Assembly (NCBI GenBank): GCA_031459855.1
Contig: JAVKHP010000001.1
Coordinates: 1,765,906-1,825,841, forward strand
Direction of reading: 5' to 3'
Origin: Armatimonadota bacterium
GTDB taxonomy: Bacteria > Sysuimicrobiota > Sysuimicrobiia > Sysuimicrobiales > Humicultoraceae
DNA: 59,936 bases
A program made the translations under genes and the position numbers. Numbering within the stretch: position 1 is the first letter of the stretch; each line of letters begins with the position of its first letter. The notes beneath the pieces are model-generated. The model had not been told where the DNA came from. It worked only from the letters and a program-made list of their open reading frames with translations, and made no database searches. This document shows positions 7,875-16,259 of this stretch, piece after piece.

Positions 7875-9238
7875 GCGCTGATGCTGCCTACGACGTCGTG
7901 GTCATCGGCGGCGGTCCGGCCGGGACGGTGGCCAGCATCGCGGCCGCGCGCGCGGGCGTCCGGGTCGCCTGCGTCGAGCGGTATGGCTTCCTGGGCGGCA
8001 CGCTGACCGCTGCCATGGTGGCGCCCATGATGGGGTTCCACGCCGGCGGGCAGCAGGTGGTACGCGGCATTCCCCAGGAGATCGTGGACCGCCTGCAGGC
8101 CCTGGGCGCCTCGCCGGGCCACGTGCCCGACCCTATCGACTTCTGCGCGTCGATCACGCCCTTCGACTACGAGGGGCTCAAGCGGGTGCTGCTGGAGATG
8201 GCCGTGGACGCCGGCGTCGACCTGTGGCTGCACACCGTGTTCCTCGACGCCCGGGCCCGCGACGGCGTGGTCGAGCGCGTTCGCGTCTGGCAGAAGGACG
8301 GGACCAAGGACCTGCGCGCGTCGGTGTTCGTCGATGCCTCGGGCGACGGCGACCTCTCGGCGGCGGCCGGCGCGCCCTTCGAGGTCGGGCGGCCCGGCGA
8401 CGGACGCCCGCAGCCCATGACGCTGATGCTCCGCCTTGGCGGCGTGGACTGGGAGGCCGTAATGGACTACCTGACGGCGCACCCCGACGAGGTCCAGCAC
8501 GGCCAGGGGATCCACGAGCGCATCGACGTCGCGTGGCTGCGGCGCCTGCCGTCGCGGGGCTTTGCGGGCTTTGGCGGCCTGGTCCGTGCGGCGCGCGACC
8601 GGGGCGAGTGGACGATCCCGCGCGACCGCCTGCTGGTGTTCGAGGGCGTGCGGGCGGGCGAGGCCGTGGTGAACACCACGCGCGTGCTCGACCGACTGGG
8701 CGTGGTCGGCGCCGACCTGGCTCGGGCCGAGGTGGAGGGTCGCCGGCAGGCCTACGCGGTGGCCGACTTCCTCCGCCGGCATGTGCCCGGATTCGGCGAC
8801 GCCTACGTGCTCGAGACCCCCGCCCAGATCGGCGTGCGCGAGACGCGGCGGGTGCTGGGGGAGTACGTGCTGACTGCCGACGACGTCCTGGGAGCCCGCA
8901 AGTTCGACGATGCCATCGCGTGCGGCGCCTACCCCATCGACATCCACGATCCGGCATCCATGCGCCTGGTGGCCCGCCGCCTGCCCGAGGGCGAGTACTA
9001 CACGATCCCCTACCGGTGCCTGCTGCCGCGCGGCGGCGTGAACTGGCTCGTGGCCGGCCGGTGCATCTCGGCTACCCACGAGGCCGCGGCGGCGTTTCGG
9101 GTCTCGGCGATCGTCATGGCCATCGCGCAGGCGGCGGGCACTGCGGCGGCGCTGGCCGTCCGGCAGCGCGCCACGCCGCGGGAGGTCGACGCGCAGGCGC
9201 TGCGGGCGCAGCTGCGCGCCCAGGGCGCCGTCGTCTGA
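7871..9238 (+). CDS. FAD-dependent oxidoreductase (FAD_oxidored / PF12831 type)
   Basis: This 455-residue flavoprotein opens with a Rossmann dinucleotide motif (VVVIGGGPAGTVASIAAARAG) followed by CVERYGFLGGTLT. It has the FAD-contact segment FVDASGDGDLSAAAG and the C-terminal VAGRCISATHEAAAAFR. These are typical of the PF12831 family, often found in sugar or uronate operons and thought to oxidise hydroxyl or C-C groups. The start GTG overlaps the DUF4127 stop. The substrate is probably the sugar imported by the operon's ABC system (inference). Confidence 0.85.
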   Translation: MSADAAYDVVVIGGGPAGTVASIAAARAGVRVACVERYGFLGGTLTAAMVAPMMGFHAGGQQVVRGIPQEIVDRLQALGASPGHVPDPIDFCASITPFDYEGLKRVLLEMAVDAGVDLWLHTVFLDARARDGVVERVRVWQKDGTKDLRASVFVDASGDGDLSAAAGAPFEVGRPGDGRPQPMTLMLRLGGVDWEAVMDYLTAHPDEVQHGQGIHERIDVAWLRRLPSRGFAGFGGLVRAARDRGEWTIPRDRLLVFEGVRAGEAVVNTTRVLDRLGVVGADLARAEVEGRRQAYAVADFLRRHVPGFGDAYVLETPAQIGVRETRRVLGEYVLTADDVLGARKFDDAIACGAYPIDIHDPASMRLVARRLPEGEYYTIPYRCLLPRGGVNWLVAGRCISATHEAAAAFRVSAIVMAIAQAAGTAAALAVRQRATPREVDAQALRAQLRAQGAVV

Positions 9239-9264
9239 GGCGGTCGCGAGAGGCAGAGAGGGGC

Positions 9265-9951
9265 ATGTACGAGGGCGCCGCCGCATCGATCCCTGACCGC
9301 CGCGGGCTGCTGATCGTGAGCCTGCCCCGCAACGACCTGGCCCTGGCCCGGGCCGCGGTCACCGCCGGCGCCGACCTCCTCAAGGTGCACGTCAACGTCG
9401 ACCACCGCGCCGCGCGCGTGCGCTTTGGCTCGCTGGACGACGAGTGGCCGCGCCTGGAGACGATCCTGGGGCTGGGCGTGCCCACGGGCCTCGTGCCCGG
9501 TGAGGAGCAGATGGTGACGCGCGAGGAGGTGCCGCGGTTGCGCCGGTTCGCGTTCCTCGACGCCTACATCACGCGGTTGCCGCTGTTCCTCTACGAGGTG
9601 GGCGTGCCGGTGGTGCCCGCCGTGCCCCACGACTACCCCGTGGCGGCCTACGGGGCGATCGCCGCGCTGCCGGGGGAGTGGCTGGAGGCCGCGCTCGTGC
9701 CGCCGGACGGCTACGGCGCCGAGCCCGTGGCCGACGACCTGGTGGCGCTGGCGCGGCTCGGGCAGGCGACGGGCCGTCGGCTCATCGTGCCCAGCCAGCG
9801 CCGGATGCGCCCCGAGGACCTGCCGCGCTACTTCGCCGTTCCGCACGTGTGGGCGGTGATGATCGGCGCGGTGGTGACGGGACGGACGCCCCGCGCGCTG
9901 GGGCAGGCCACCGAGGCCTTCCGGCGCGGGTTGGACGCGCTGTTCCGGTGA
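9265..9951 (+). CDS. TIM-barrel-like protein of unknown function
   Basis: This 228-residue protein starts at an ATG preceded by AGAGAGGGG. The pattern of short hydrophobic strands and helices is that of a (beta/alpha)8 phosphosugar-binding barrel: LLIVSLPRNDLALARAAV, AGADLLKVHVNVDH, VPTGLVPGEEQ, LDAYITRLPLFLYE, VPVVPAVPHDYP, RRLIVPSQRRM and a C-terminal VMIGAVVTGRTP resembling a phosphate-binding turn. It recalls NanE-type epimerases, but I cannot place it in a named family. It shares the operon of the FAD oxidoreductase. The stop overlaps a GTG starting a two-step relay to the MFS gene. Confidence 0.65.
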   Translation: MYEGAAASIPDRRGLLIVSLPRNDLALARAAVTAGADLLKVHVNVDHRAARVRFGSLDDEWPRLETILGLGVPTGLVPGEEQMVTREEVPRLRRFAFLDAYITRLPLFLYEVGVPVVPAVPHDYPVAAYGAIAALPGEWLEAALVPPDGYGAEPVADDLVALARLGQATGRRLIVPSQRRMRPEDLPRYFAVPHVWAVMIGAVVTGRTPRALGQATEAFRRGLDALFR

Positions 9952-10073
9952 CCGCCCTGGCCTGCTGGCAGGAGGCGGACGACATGCCCGTGACGTGGTC
10001 CGACGACGACATGAGGGGCTGCGGAAGGACTGCCCGCACGGCGTGCTGGCGCGACGCGCCCGGAGGCGCGTGA
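9948..10073 (+). other. Relay mini-ORF 1, 41 codons (TIM-barrel gene to MFS)
   Basis: The GTG at 9948 overlaps the upstream stop (GTGA). The frame is open for 41 codons and its TGA overlaps the GTG of the next mini-ORF at 10070. The encoded peptide is Cys/Trp/Arg-rich with no recognisable domain. Translation is inferred. Confidence 0.4.
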
Positions 10074-10144
10074 CGGTGCCGAAGCCACGGCCTCGTGCTG
10101 ACGCCGGCCACCGTGCAGGGTGCCACGCCCCCGGAGGCGCATGA
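10070..10144 (+). other. Relay mini-ORF 2, 24 codons, with duplicated RBS-start
   Basis: The GTG at 10070 lies in the word CGGAGGCGCGTGACGGTGCC. The same word recurs 71 bp later as CGGAGGCGCATGACGGTGCC, which is the RBS and start of the MFS gene. The mini-ORF ends with a TGA that overlaps the MFS ATG (ATGA). Both frames begin M-T-V-P. It looks like a tandem duplication of the translation start. Confidence 0.45.
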
Positions 10145-11334
10145 CGGTGCCGGACGATCGCAACCTGCGCTGGCTGTTTGCGGCGCTCTTCCTGTGGACG
10201 TTTGGGCTGGGCCTGTACGAGCAGCTGGTGCCCATCTTCGCGCGCCAGCTCGGGGCCTCGCCGGTGCAGCTCGGCACGCTGTTCAACCTGCGCTACCTGG
10301 GGTTGGCCGCGGGCTACCTGCTCGGCATCGTCGTCGCCGACCGCTGGCGCCGCCGGACCGTCATCGTCGCCTCGTGGGTGGCGGCCACGCCGGTGCCGCT
10401 GCTGCTGGCCGCCGCGCCCACCCACCTGTGGCTGCTGCCGGGCCTGCTGCTGTACGAGGTCACCTTCTTCGGGTTGCCCGCGGTGCACGCGTTCGTCGCC
10501 GAGCGCGTCGCGCCCGACCGCCTGGCGTCCACCTTCGCTGCCATGGGCGTGGTGACGTCGACCGCCTTCCTGGTGGCGCCGACCCTGGGCGGCGTCGTCG
10601 CCGACCGCTGGGGGATTCGCGCGACCCTGCTGCTGGCCGCGGCCTGCTACCTGCTCTCGACCGCGATGGTGCTGCAGGTGCGCGGGGCGCCGCCGGCTCC
10701 GCGTGCGGCGCACGCCGCGGTGCTGCTGACGTGGACGGCGCTGCGCCCGCTGCTGCCCGTGCTCCTGCTGGTCGCGGGACCCGCGGTCGCGGTGCTGGCA
10801 GCAGCGCCGTTCCTCACGCCGTTCCTGCGCGAGGTCCGGGGGCTCTCGCTGTCGGAGATCGGGTTCCTGGGCTCGATGACCGCGGTCGGCGGGGTGGGGC
10901 TCACCGCGATCGGTGGCCGGTTGGGCGACCGGGTGGGTATCGTCCCGGCCCTGGTCGGTGCGCTGCTGGTTTACGCGCTGGGGATGGCCCTGCACGTCTA
11001 CGGCCCGGCGGCGCTGCTGCCGGTAGCGTCGATCCTGCGGGCGCGGGCGCCCGCCGCCGCGCTGGGGCAGGCCCTGGTCGGGGCGCACGCGCCCGCGGAG
11101 GTGCTCGGCCGGGCGTTCGCCGTCTCGGGGATGCTGGCGGCCGGGCTTGCGGCGCTTGGCGTGGTGGTCGGCGGCTATGCCTACCGGGCCGACCCCGTGC
11201 TGCCCGTGGTGCTGGCAGCGGGGCTCGCGGTCGCGCTGGCCGGGGCCGTGCTGTGGGTGCGCCCCGTCCCCGCCGCGGCGGCAACCGCGCGCCGACAGGT
11301 GGCAGAGGCCGCACGCGACGCGCCGGCGCCGTGA
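10141..11334 (+). CDS. MFS transporter
   Basis: From the ATG at 10141, preceded by GGAGGCGC, this is a 397-residue polytopic protein with about 12 TM helices. The loop 2-3 signature is degenerate (LGIVVADRWRRRTVIV). A central loop separates two six-helix halves, and the second half repeats the signature as GGRLGDRVGIVPAL. It closes the sugar operon, so it may export a product or import a related substrate. An in-frame start at 10120 is possible but lacks an RBS. Confidence 0.85.
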   Translation: MTVPDDRNLRWLFAALFLWTFGLGLYEQLVPIFARQLGASPVQLGTLFNLRYLGLAAGYLLGIVVADRWRRRTVIVASWVAATPVPLLLAAAPTHLWLLPGLLLYEVTFFGLPAVHAFVAERVAPDRLASTFAAMGVVTSTAFLVAPTLGGVVADRWGIRATLLLAAACYLLSTAMVLQVRGAPPAPRAAHAAVLLTWTALRPLLPVLLLVAGPAVAVLAAAPFLTPFLREVRGLSLSEIGFLGSMTAVGGVGLTAIGGRLGDRVGIVPALVGALLVYALGMALHVYGPAALLPVASILRARAPAAALGQALVGAHAPAEVLGRAFAVSGMLAAGLAALGVVVGGYAYRADPVLPVVLAAGLAVALAGAVLWVRPVPAAAATARRQVAEAARDAPAP

Positions 11335-11460
11335 CGCGCGACGCGCGCATCACGGCGCGGGCTCGCGCACCCTGAGCGTCTCCTGCGGGCGGCGCGGAGG
11401 GTGTGGGCGGCGCAGCAGGCGGGCGGCGCTGGAGGGCGCGTGGGCGCGCGAGGGCGACAC

Positions 11461-12378
11461 TCAGGTGCGCGATGCGGTCGCAGCTGCGCCGGCTTGCTGC
11501 GGCGCCTGGCCGCGCGTGTTCACGAGCCAGACGCCCCCCAGCACCACCGCGCCCCCCAGCAGCGTGAGGCCCGAGGGGATCTCGCCGAGCCACACCCACG
11601 CCACGAGCACTGCCAGCGGTGCGATCAGGTACAGCGCGTTCCCGACGATGGCCGCCGGTGCCCGCGACAGGGCGTAGGTCCACGTGGCATAGCCGATCGC
11701 GGTGGGGAAGACGCCCAGGTAGACGGCGGCCAGGGTGGCGGTGCGCGGGGCCGTGCGTGTCGCGTCCACCAGGCCGCCGGCGGCCAGCAGCATGAGGAGC
11801 GTGCCGGCCCAGATGCAGTAGGCGTTCAGCGCGGTCGCCGCGTACCGCCGCAGCAGCGGCTTCTGGCCCACGAAGTACGCCGAGGTGGCCACGGCTGCCA
11901 GGACCACCCACAGCGCGTTGCGGTCGACCGCGAGGCTCCCGCTCTCGCTCCAGACGATCAACCCCACGCCGCCGAACGACAGCACGGTGCCCACCCATCC
12001 CCACGCGGTCAGCCGCTCGCGCAGGAACGCCACGGCGAAGAGCGCGATCCAGATCGACTCCGATGCGATGATGAGGCTGCCAGCGCCGGCCGTGACGGTG
12101 CGCAGACCAAAAGCCAGCGCCAGCGTGTAGGTCGTGATGCCCGTGGCGCCCAGGACGACGATCGCCGGGAGGTCGCGCCACGCCGGCGGGCGGAGCCCGG
12201 CGACGACCGCGTGCCCGGCCAGCAGCGTCGAGGCGATCAGGTACCGGAGGGCCGCCAGGTGCACCGGGTGGTAACCGTCCAGGCCGGCGCGGATCGCGGC
12301 GTAGGCCGATGACCAGGTGAGCAGGGTCGCTGCCACCGCCATGAGCGTGCGGCGGTCCAGGGGGAGCGTCCGCGGCAT
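11461..12378 (-). CDS. EamA/DMT family transporter
   Basis: This 305-residue protein has ten hydrophobic helices in two EamA repeats. The first begins LMAVAATLLTWSSAYAAIRA; the second starts near ALWVVLAAVATSAYFVGQ and contains the typical end-of-repeat WVWLGEIPSGLTLLGGAVVL. EamA proteins export metabolites such as amino acids or cysteine derivatives. It is the last gene of the sulfur cluster, so export of a thiol metabolite is conceivable. The start ATG overlaps an upstream TGA (TGATG) that lies in frame with the HAD gene, 19 codons past its present stop. Confidence 0.85.
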   Translation of the reverse strand: MPRTLPLDRRTLMAVAATLLTWSSAYAAIRAGLDGYHPVHLAALRYLIASTLLAGHAVVAGLRPPAWRDLPAIVVLGATGITTYTLALAFGLRTVTAGAGSLIIASESIWIALFAVAFLRERLTAWGWVGTVLSFGGVGLIVWSESGSLAVDRNALWVVLAAVATSAYFVGQKPLLRRYAATALNAYCIWAGTLLMLLAAGGLVDATRTAPRTATLAAVYLGVFPTAIGYATWTYALSRAPAAIVGNALYLIAPLAVLVAWVWLGEIPSGLTLLGGAVVLGGVWLVNTRGQAPQQAGAAATASRT

Positions 12379-12434
12379 CAGGGGACGGCGACGCTCATGA
12401 TCCGAGCCGGGATCAGGACAGCGCTGCAGGCCGC

Positions 12435-13121
12435 CTACGGCGGGGCGCCGGACGCGAGCGCGGCCACGACTGCGTCGAGGTCGGTGAGGTCCGGGAAGAG
12501 CAACGCCGCACCCGCCGCGCGCAGCGCCTCGAGCCCGTAGACGCCCGTGGCCACGCACAGGCAGGCCGCGCCGTTGGCCCGTGCGGCTGCCAGATCGTGT
12601 GGCGTGTCGCCGACCACGACGATCCGGTCGAACGGTGTGCGGTAGTGCGCCCGGGCACGGGCGATGCCAGCGGCGATGATGGCGGCGCGCTCGGGGGCGT
12701 CGTCGCCGAACCCACCCGTGGGGAAGTAGCGGTCCAGGTCGTGGACGGCCAGCTTGAGGCGGGCCCCGCGTTCCAGGTTGCCCGTGCCCAGCGCCAGGTA
12801 CATGTCGGCCCGCGCCGCCAGCGCCTCGAGCAGCGGTCGCACGCCAGGACAGACCTCGCCCGGCTGCTCGCGGACCGTCTGCGCCAGGTGGCGCAGGAAG
12901 CCTTCCCGCAGGGCGGTCAGCGCACCGTCGGCGGCGGGCAGGCCGTGGCTGCGCAGCACGTCGCGTATGATCAGGGCGTCGGTGCGGCCCGCGGTGTCCA
13001 GCGCGCGCAGGTCGGGGACGACGCCGAAGCCTTCCTGCAGGGCACGGGCGAAGGCCAGGCGCGCGGCCCCGCTGCGGCGGACGAGCGTGCCGTCGACGTC
13101 GAAGAGGAGCAGCGTCGGCAT
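12435..13121 (-). CDS. HAD-superfamily phosphatase (phosphoglycolate-phosphatase-like)
   Basis: This 228-residue protein carries HAD motif I (LLFDVDGTL, nucleophile Asp8 and Asp10), a helical cap from residue ~17, motif II around ALGTGN, motif III Lys in the RLKLAVHD region and motif IV VVVGDTPHDLAAA. The cap type (C1) fits phosphoglycolate phosphatase, PPase or beta-phosphoglucomutase-like enzymes; the substrate cannot be read. It begins 9 nt after the TusA stop. A second in-frame stop 19 codons downstream lies on the EamA start, which suggests recent C-terminal shortening. Confidence 0.85.
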   Translation of the reverse strand: MPTLLLFDVDGTLVRRSGAARLAFARALQEGFGVVPDLRALDTAGRTDALIIRDVLRSHGLPAADGALTALREGFLRHLAQTVREQPGEVCPGVRPLLEALAARADMYLALGTGNLERGARLKLAVHDLDRYFPTGGFGDDAPERAAIIAAGIARARAHYRTPFDRIVVVGDTPHDLAAARANGAACLCVATGVYGLEALRAAGAALLFPDLTDLDAVVAALASGAPP

Positions 13122-13130
13122 GGACTTATT

Positions 13131-13361
13131 CTAACACCCGGCGCGCGTGATCCTGATCCGCCACGTCCCGCCGCCGACGTCGTCGATGGTGCAGCGGTAC
13201 CCCATCGTGGAGACGTACAAGGGGATGGACTCCAACGCGGGCGGATGATCGGTCAGCACCTCCAGCACCGCCGCCTCCTCCAGCGGCGTCTGGCGAAGGA
13301 CCTCCACGGTCTTCATCATGGGGTAGGGGCAGATCTCGCCCCGCACATCCAGTGTACGCAT
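13131..13361 (-). CDS. tusA: TusA-like sulfur-carrier protein
   Basis: This 76-residue protein has the TusA/SirA fold signature: RTLDVRGEICPYPMMK with the persulfide-carrying Cys11 in the CPxP motif and a mid-protein LEVLTDHPPAL. TusA proteins accept persulfide and pass it on. Paired with YeeE/YedE it is the usual partner for imported thiosulfate or sulfur. ATG 13361 is chosen because it gives a standard-length TusA. The frame stays open to an ATG at 13589, only 10 nt after the YeeE stop, which would add 76 repetitive residues. Confidence 0.88.
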   Translation of the reverse strand: MRTLDVRGEICPYPMMKTVEVLRQTPLEEAAVLEVLTDHPPALESIPLYVSTMGYRCTIDDVGGGTWRIRITRAGC

Positions 13362-13412
13362 GATCGTGCTACCGTCCTTTCCGTCGTGGCGTCCTGGGGC
13401 ATGGGGCAATGT

Positions 13413-13590
13413 TCCAGTACAACGCTGCGTTGGTGTGCCCCGCCGTGCGCTTTCGCTATGGCCTCCCGCAGGTGGAGCACGCCTCCGGTGTAGTCCTGTG
13501 CTAGCACGCGCCACCGGCCGCGCGCCCTGCGGCCTCCAGCGACCTGCCGCACGCCTCCAGTGCAGCCCCGTGCCAGCAAACGCCACCATC
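13413..13590. repeat. Degenerate ~72-bp tandem repeats between yeeE and tusA
   Basis: Units begin at 13413, 13485 and 13556 (TCCAGT/TCCGGT), a spacing of 72 and 71 bp. In the tusA frame they read as repeated TGLHxRRA-like peptides about 24 residues apart. The word GTGTACGC lies at both ends of the spacer (13352 and 13592), once at the tusA start and once at the yeeE end, consistent with duplication of the gene junction. The units are diverged and the match is modest. Confidence 0.4.
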
Positions 13591-13598
13591 TGTGTACG

Positions 13599-14858
13599 CT
13601 ACGCGATCCTGCGAATCACCGACACGCCCACCCGAGCCCCGAGCGCCAGCGCAGCGGCGAACACCCACCCGTTGAGGGCCAGCGAGGGAATCGCCGAGAA
13701 GAACGCGCCGATCGTGCACCCCATGGCCAGCGAGGCACCATACCCCATCAGCAGGCCACCGGCGAGGGCCTGCACGTAGCGCCGACGCTCGGCGGGCCGG
13801 CGGATCCGGAACTCGCCGGCCAGCAGCGCGCCCGCGAAGGCACCGGCGACCATGCCGACGTCGAGGGTCAACGCGTGGGAGATCCACGGGCCCCGCGTGC
13901 CGACCAGGGCGCACCCCGACAGCGTGCCGGCCCCCTGGAGCGGGCCCGGCCCCACGCCAGCGATCTCCAGCACCCCGATGGCCCAGCGGGAGAGTTCGCC
14001 GGTCACGCCCCACGGCATGTGCGCCAGGTAGAGCCACACGTTCAGCACGCCGAGCGCCACGCCCCCCGCCGTCGGCGACCATCCGCGCACCAGCACGGCC
14101 GCCAGCGCCACTGCCAGACGATCGAGGAGCCCCGCGCCCGATGGCGCGGCGAGGCTTGACCCCGCTGCGGGGCCCGGCGCCACAGGGGACGGTGCTGCCG
14201 GCAGCCCGGCGCGGGTCTCCCGCCACACCACCAGCACGTACGCCACCGCGAGCAGCGCGAACGTCACGGCGAGGCCACCCACGTACCCGCCTGCCGCCGG
14301 GAGCCACACCACCGGGCTGCGCGCAATGGACGCGCGCCACCAGAAGTTCCAGGTGTGGGCACCCGCCCCCAGCCCTGCCAGGATCCCCATCAGGGCCACC
14401 GCGGACGCCACATACCCTTCCCCGATGCGGTACAGCGAACCCGAGACGCACCCGCCGGCCAGCACCATGCCCACCCCGAACAGGATCCCCCCGAGCACCA
14501 GGTGGAGCCCGAGGGGAACCGCGTGCGCCTCCGGGGCCACCATCCCCAGCGTGGGATCCGGCACCATGCGCCACATGAGCAGGGCGAACCCCGCACTGGC
14601 CACGGCCAGCCCGGCCAGGATGCCCCGCATGATGCGACCAGACCCGAAGAGGAACAGGTCCCGAAAGGCGGAGGCGAAGCAGAACCTGCTGCGCTGCAAC
14701 ACGAACCCCAGGGCGACCCCAAACGCCCAAAAAACGCCCGTGCGGGGGTCGCCCGGCGCGGCATGCGCCCAGAGGACGCCCGCCACGAGCGTCGCCCCGA
14801 GCGCGGCGATCGCGCCAGCGGCGAGCGACACCACCGGAGGCTCGCGACGACCGTTCAC
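13599..14858 (-). CDS. YeeE/YedE family (TsuA-like) thiosulfate/sulfur transporter
   Basis: This 419-residue membrane protein has many helices and the three conserved cysteine motifs of the YeeE/TsuA thiosulfate channel: GGCVSGS (Cys137), LSGCALVG (Cys316) and MGCTIGAFFSA (Cys381). An extra Cys60 lies in QRSRFCFASAFRD, typical of YedE. A Pro/Ala-rich cytoplasmic loop (~219-242) joins the two halves. It starts 4 nt after the rhodanese stop and is followed by TusA, giving a thiosulfate or polysulfide uptake-and-relay unit. Confidence 0.9.
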   Translation of the reverse strand: MNGRREPPVVSLAAGAIAALGATLVAGVLWAHAAPGDPRTGVFWAFGVALGFVLQRSRFCFASAFRDLFLFGSGRIMRGILAGLAVASAGFALLMWRMVPDPTLGMVAPEAHAVPLGLHLVLGGILFGVGMVLAGGCVSGSLYRIGEGYVASAVALMGILAGLGAGAHTWNFWWRASIARSPVVWLPAAGGYVGGLAVTFALLAVAYVLVVWRETRAGLPAAPSPVAPGPAAGSSLAAPSGAGLLDRLAVALAAVLVRGWSPTAGGVALGVLNVWLYLAHMPWGVTGELSRWAIGVLEIAGVGPGPLQGAGTLSGCALVGTRGPWISHALTLDVGMVAGAFAGALLAGEFRIRRPAERRRYVQALAGGLLMGYGASLAMGCTIGAFFSAIPSLALNGWVFAAALALGARVGVSVIRRIA

Positions 14859-14862
14859 CGTG

Positions 14863-15759
14863 CTACCGTCCTACCGGCGTGTCGGTGCGGTTGCCCCACT
14901 CCTCCCAGCTACCGTCGTAGTTGCGCACCTGGGGGTACCCCAGCAGGTACTTCAGCACGAACCACGTGTGCGCCGCGCGCACCCCCGTCTGGCAGTACAC
15001 GATCACCTCGCGGTCCCGCGGGAACCGCGGCCCGTAGATGGCGCGCAGGGCCTCCGGCGTCTTGAACGTGCCGTCGGGGTTGACGGCGGCCGTCCACTCG
15101 ATGTTCACGGCGCCCGGGACGTGACCGCCGCGGGCCGACCGCACGTCCAGGCCCGCGTACTCTCGCGGGCTGCGCGCGTCGCAGACGAGCCGGCTGCCCA
15201 GCCGGGCCAGCAGGTAGTCGGTCGTGGCGAGGATGTTCTCGTCCCGTGGGGGCGCGACGTACGTCGAGGGTGTCGGCGTGCTCCCGCCGGTGACCAGCGG
15301 CCGGCCCTCGGCGACCCAGCGCCGGCTGCCGCCGTCGAGGATCGCGACGCGCGGGTGGCGGTAGAGCTTGAAGATCCAGAACGCCCGCGCCGCGAACAGG
15401 CTGCTGGTGTCGTCGTAGAGGACCACGCTGTCCTCGTTCCGGATGCCCAGCCGCCGTGCCATGGCCTGGAACTGCTCGCGGGTGGGAGCCATGCCTTTGA
15501 CGGGATGCGTGGGATCCGTCAGGTCCGTCTGCCAGTGCACGTAGACGGCGCCCGCGATGTGCCCACGGGCGTAGACCCCGGGCGTACTGCTCACGTCGAT
15601 CAGGCGCACGGCCGGGTGCGTGAGGCGGGCGGCCACCCACGCGGCGTTTACCAGGGCCTGTGTGCGCCCCAGGCCGGCGGCGGGCTGGCCGGACACCGCA
15701 GGGGCCAGCGCGCCCACCACGACCGAGATGGTCACGAAGACCGGTACGATCGCGAGCAT
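14863..15759 (-). CDS. Secreted two-domain rhodanese (thiosulfate/3-mercaptopyruvate sulfurtransferase)
   Basis: From the ATG at 15759 the 298-residue product has a signal peptide (MLAIVPVFVTISVVVGALAP, then SGQPAAG) and two rhodanese domains. The N-terminal one is inactive (VVLYDDTSSL replaces the Cys loop). The C-terminal one carries the active loop CQTGVRAAHT. It would act outside the cytoplasmic membrane, generating or transferring sulfane sulfur for the YeeE channel encoded next. Earlier in-frame starts reach 15951 but would bury the signal peptide. The RBS is weak (GGCAGAG). Confidence 0.85.
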   Translation of the reverse strand: MLAIVPVFVTISVVVGALAPAVSGQPAAGLGRTQALVNAAWVAARLTHPAVRLIDVSSTPGVYARGHIAGAVYVHWQTDLTDPTHPVKGMAPTREQFQAMARRLGIRNEDSVVLYDDTSSLFAARAFWIFKLYRHPRVAILDGGSRRWVAEGRPLVTGGSTPTPSTYVAPPRDENILATTDYLLARLGSRLVCDARSPREYAGLDVRSARGGHVPGAVNIEWTAAVNPDGTFKTPEALRAIYGPRFPRDREVIVYCQTGVRAAHTWFVLKYLLGYPQVRNYDGSWEEWGNRTDTPVGR

Positions 15760-15977
15760 CCTCTGCCACCACGTCGCGCACACCGTCGCACTTGCCCGGG
15801 CCGTTGAACCCGTCCTGGAGAGGGGGACCCAGAAGCCCCCACGCATCTTCCACGCTCTGCCTGCACGCTGCATCTGCCAGGTCACCTCCCTGGTGCCGAT
15901 TCCATTCAAGACGCGGCGCACGGCCGGCCCCTCGCCGGCCATACGCGTCAACGTCGTGTGACGGTTGTCGGGGGGAA

Positions 15978-15999
15978 CGCGAAGGCTACCGCCTTCGCG
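15978..15999. terminator. Hairpin, 9-bp arms with 4-nt loop
   Basis: CGCGAAGGC and GCCTTCGCG flank the loop TACC. It is downstream of the ABC ATPase (minus) and upstream of the rhodanese gene. No T-run follows on either strand, so it could be a factor-dependent terminator or an operator. Confidence 0.4.
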
Positions 16000-16102
16000 A
16001 CGGACAGATGCACTCGCGCGGCCTGGCGGTCCCGCGCTCGCGGGTGCTGCGGGAACGGTTCGTCGAGGACCCCATCGTCGTCGGTCTCCGTGCTTACGCC
16101 AT

Positions 16103-16131
16103 TAGGTAGCACAGCTGCCAACGCGATACAA
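16103..16131 (-). promoter_or_regulatory. Candidate promoter of the sulfur operon
   Basis: On the minus strand TTGTAT (16131-16126) is followed after 17 nt by TACCTA (16108-16103). The -10 is imperfect. It would give a ~340-nt leader before the rhodanese ATG at 15759. Confidence 0.3.
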
Positions 16132-16259
16132 CCCCCTGGCGGGCCGGGGCCAAGATGATTGACCTGTTGCCCGCCGCTTCACAAGATCGGGACACCACGG
16201 CGGGCCGGGGACGTATGCGCCTCAGGCGTGGGGCGATTCGGGCGGTGGGTTGTGCGGCG

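Larger units (their letters stand above)
15760..16259. other. 500-nt spacer between the ABC ATPase and rhodanese genes
   Basis: It holds a strong inverted repeat (15978-15999) and a candidate minus-strand promoter for the sulfur operon (16103-16131). I see no supported gene. Short frames on either strand lack RBS and recognisable content. Confidence 0.5.
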
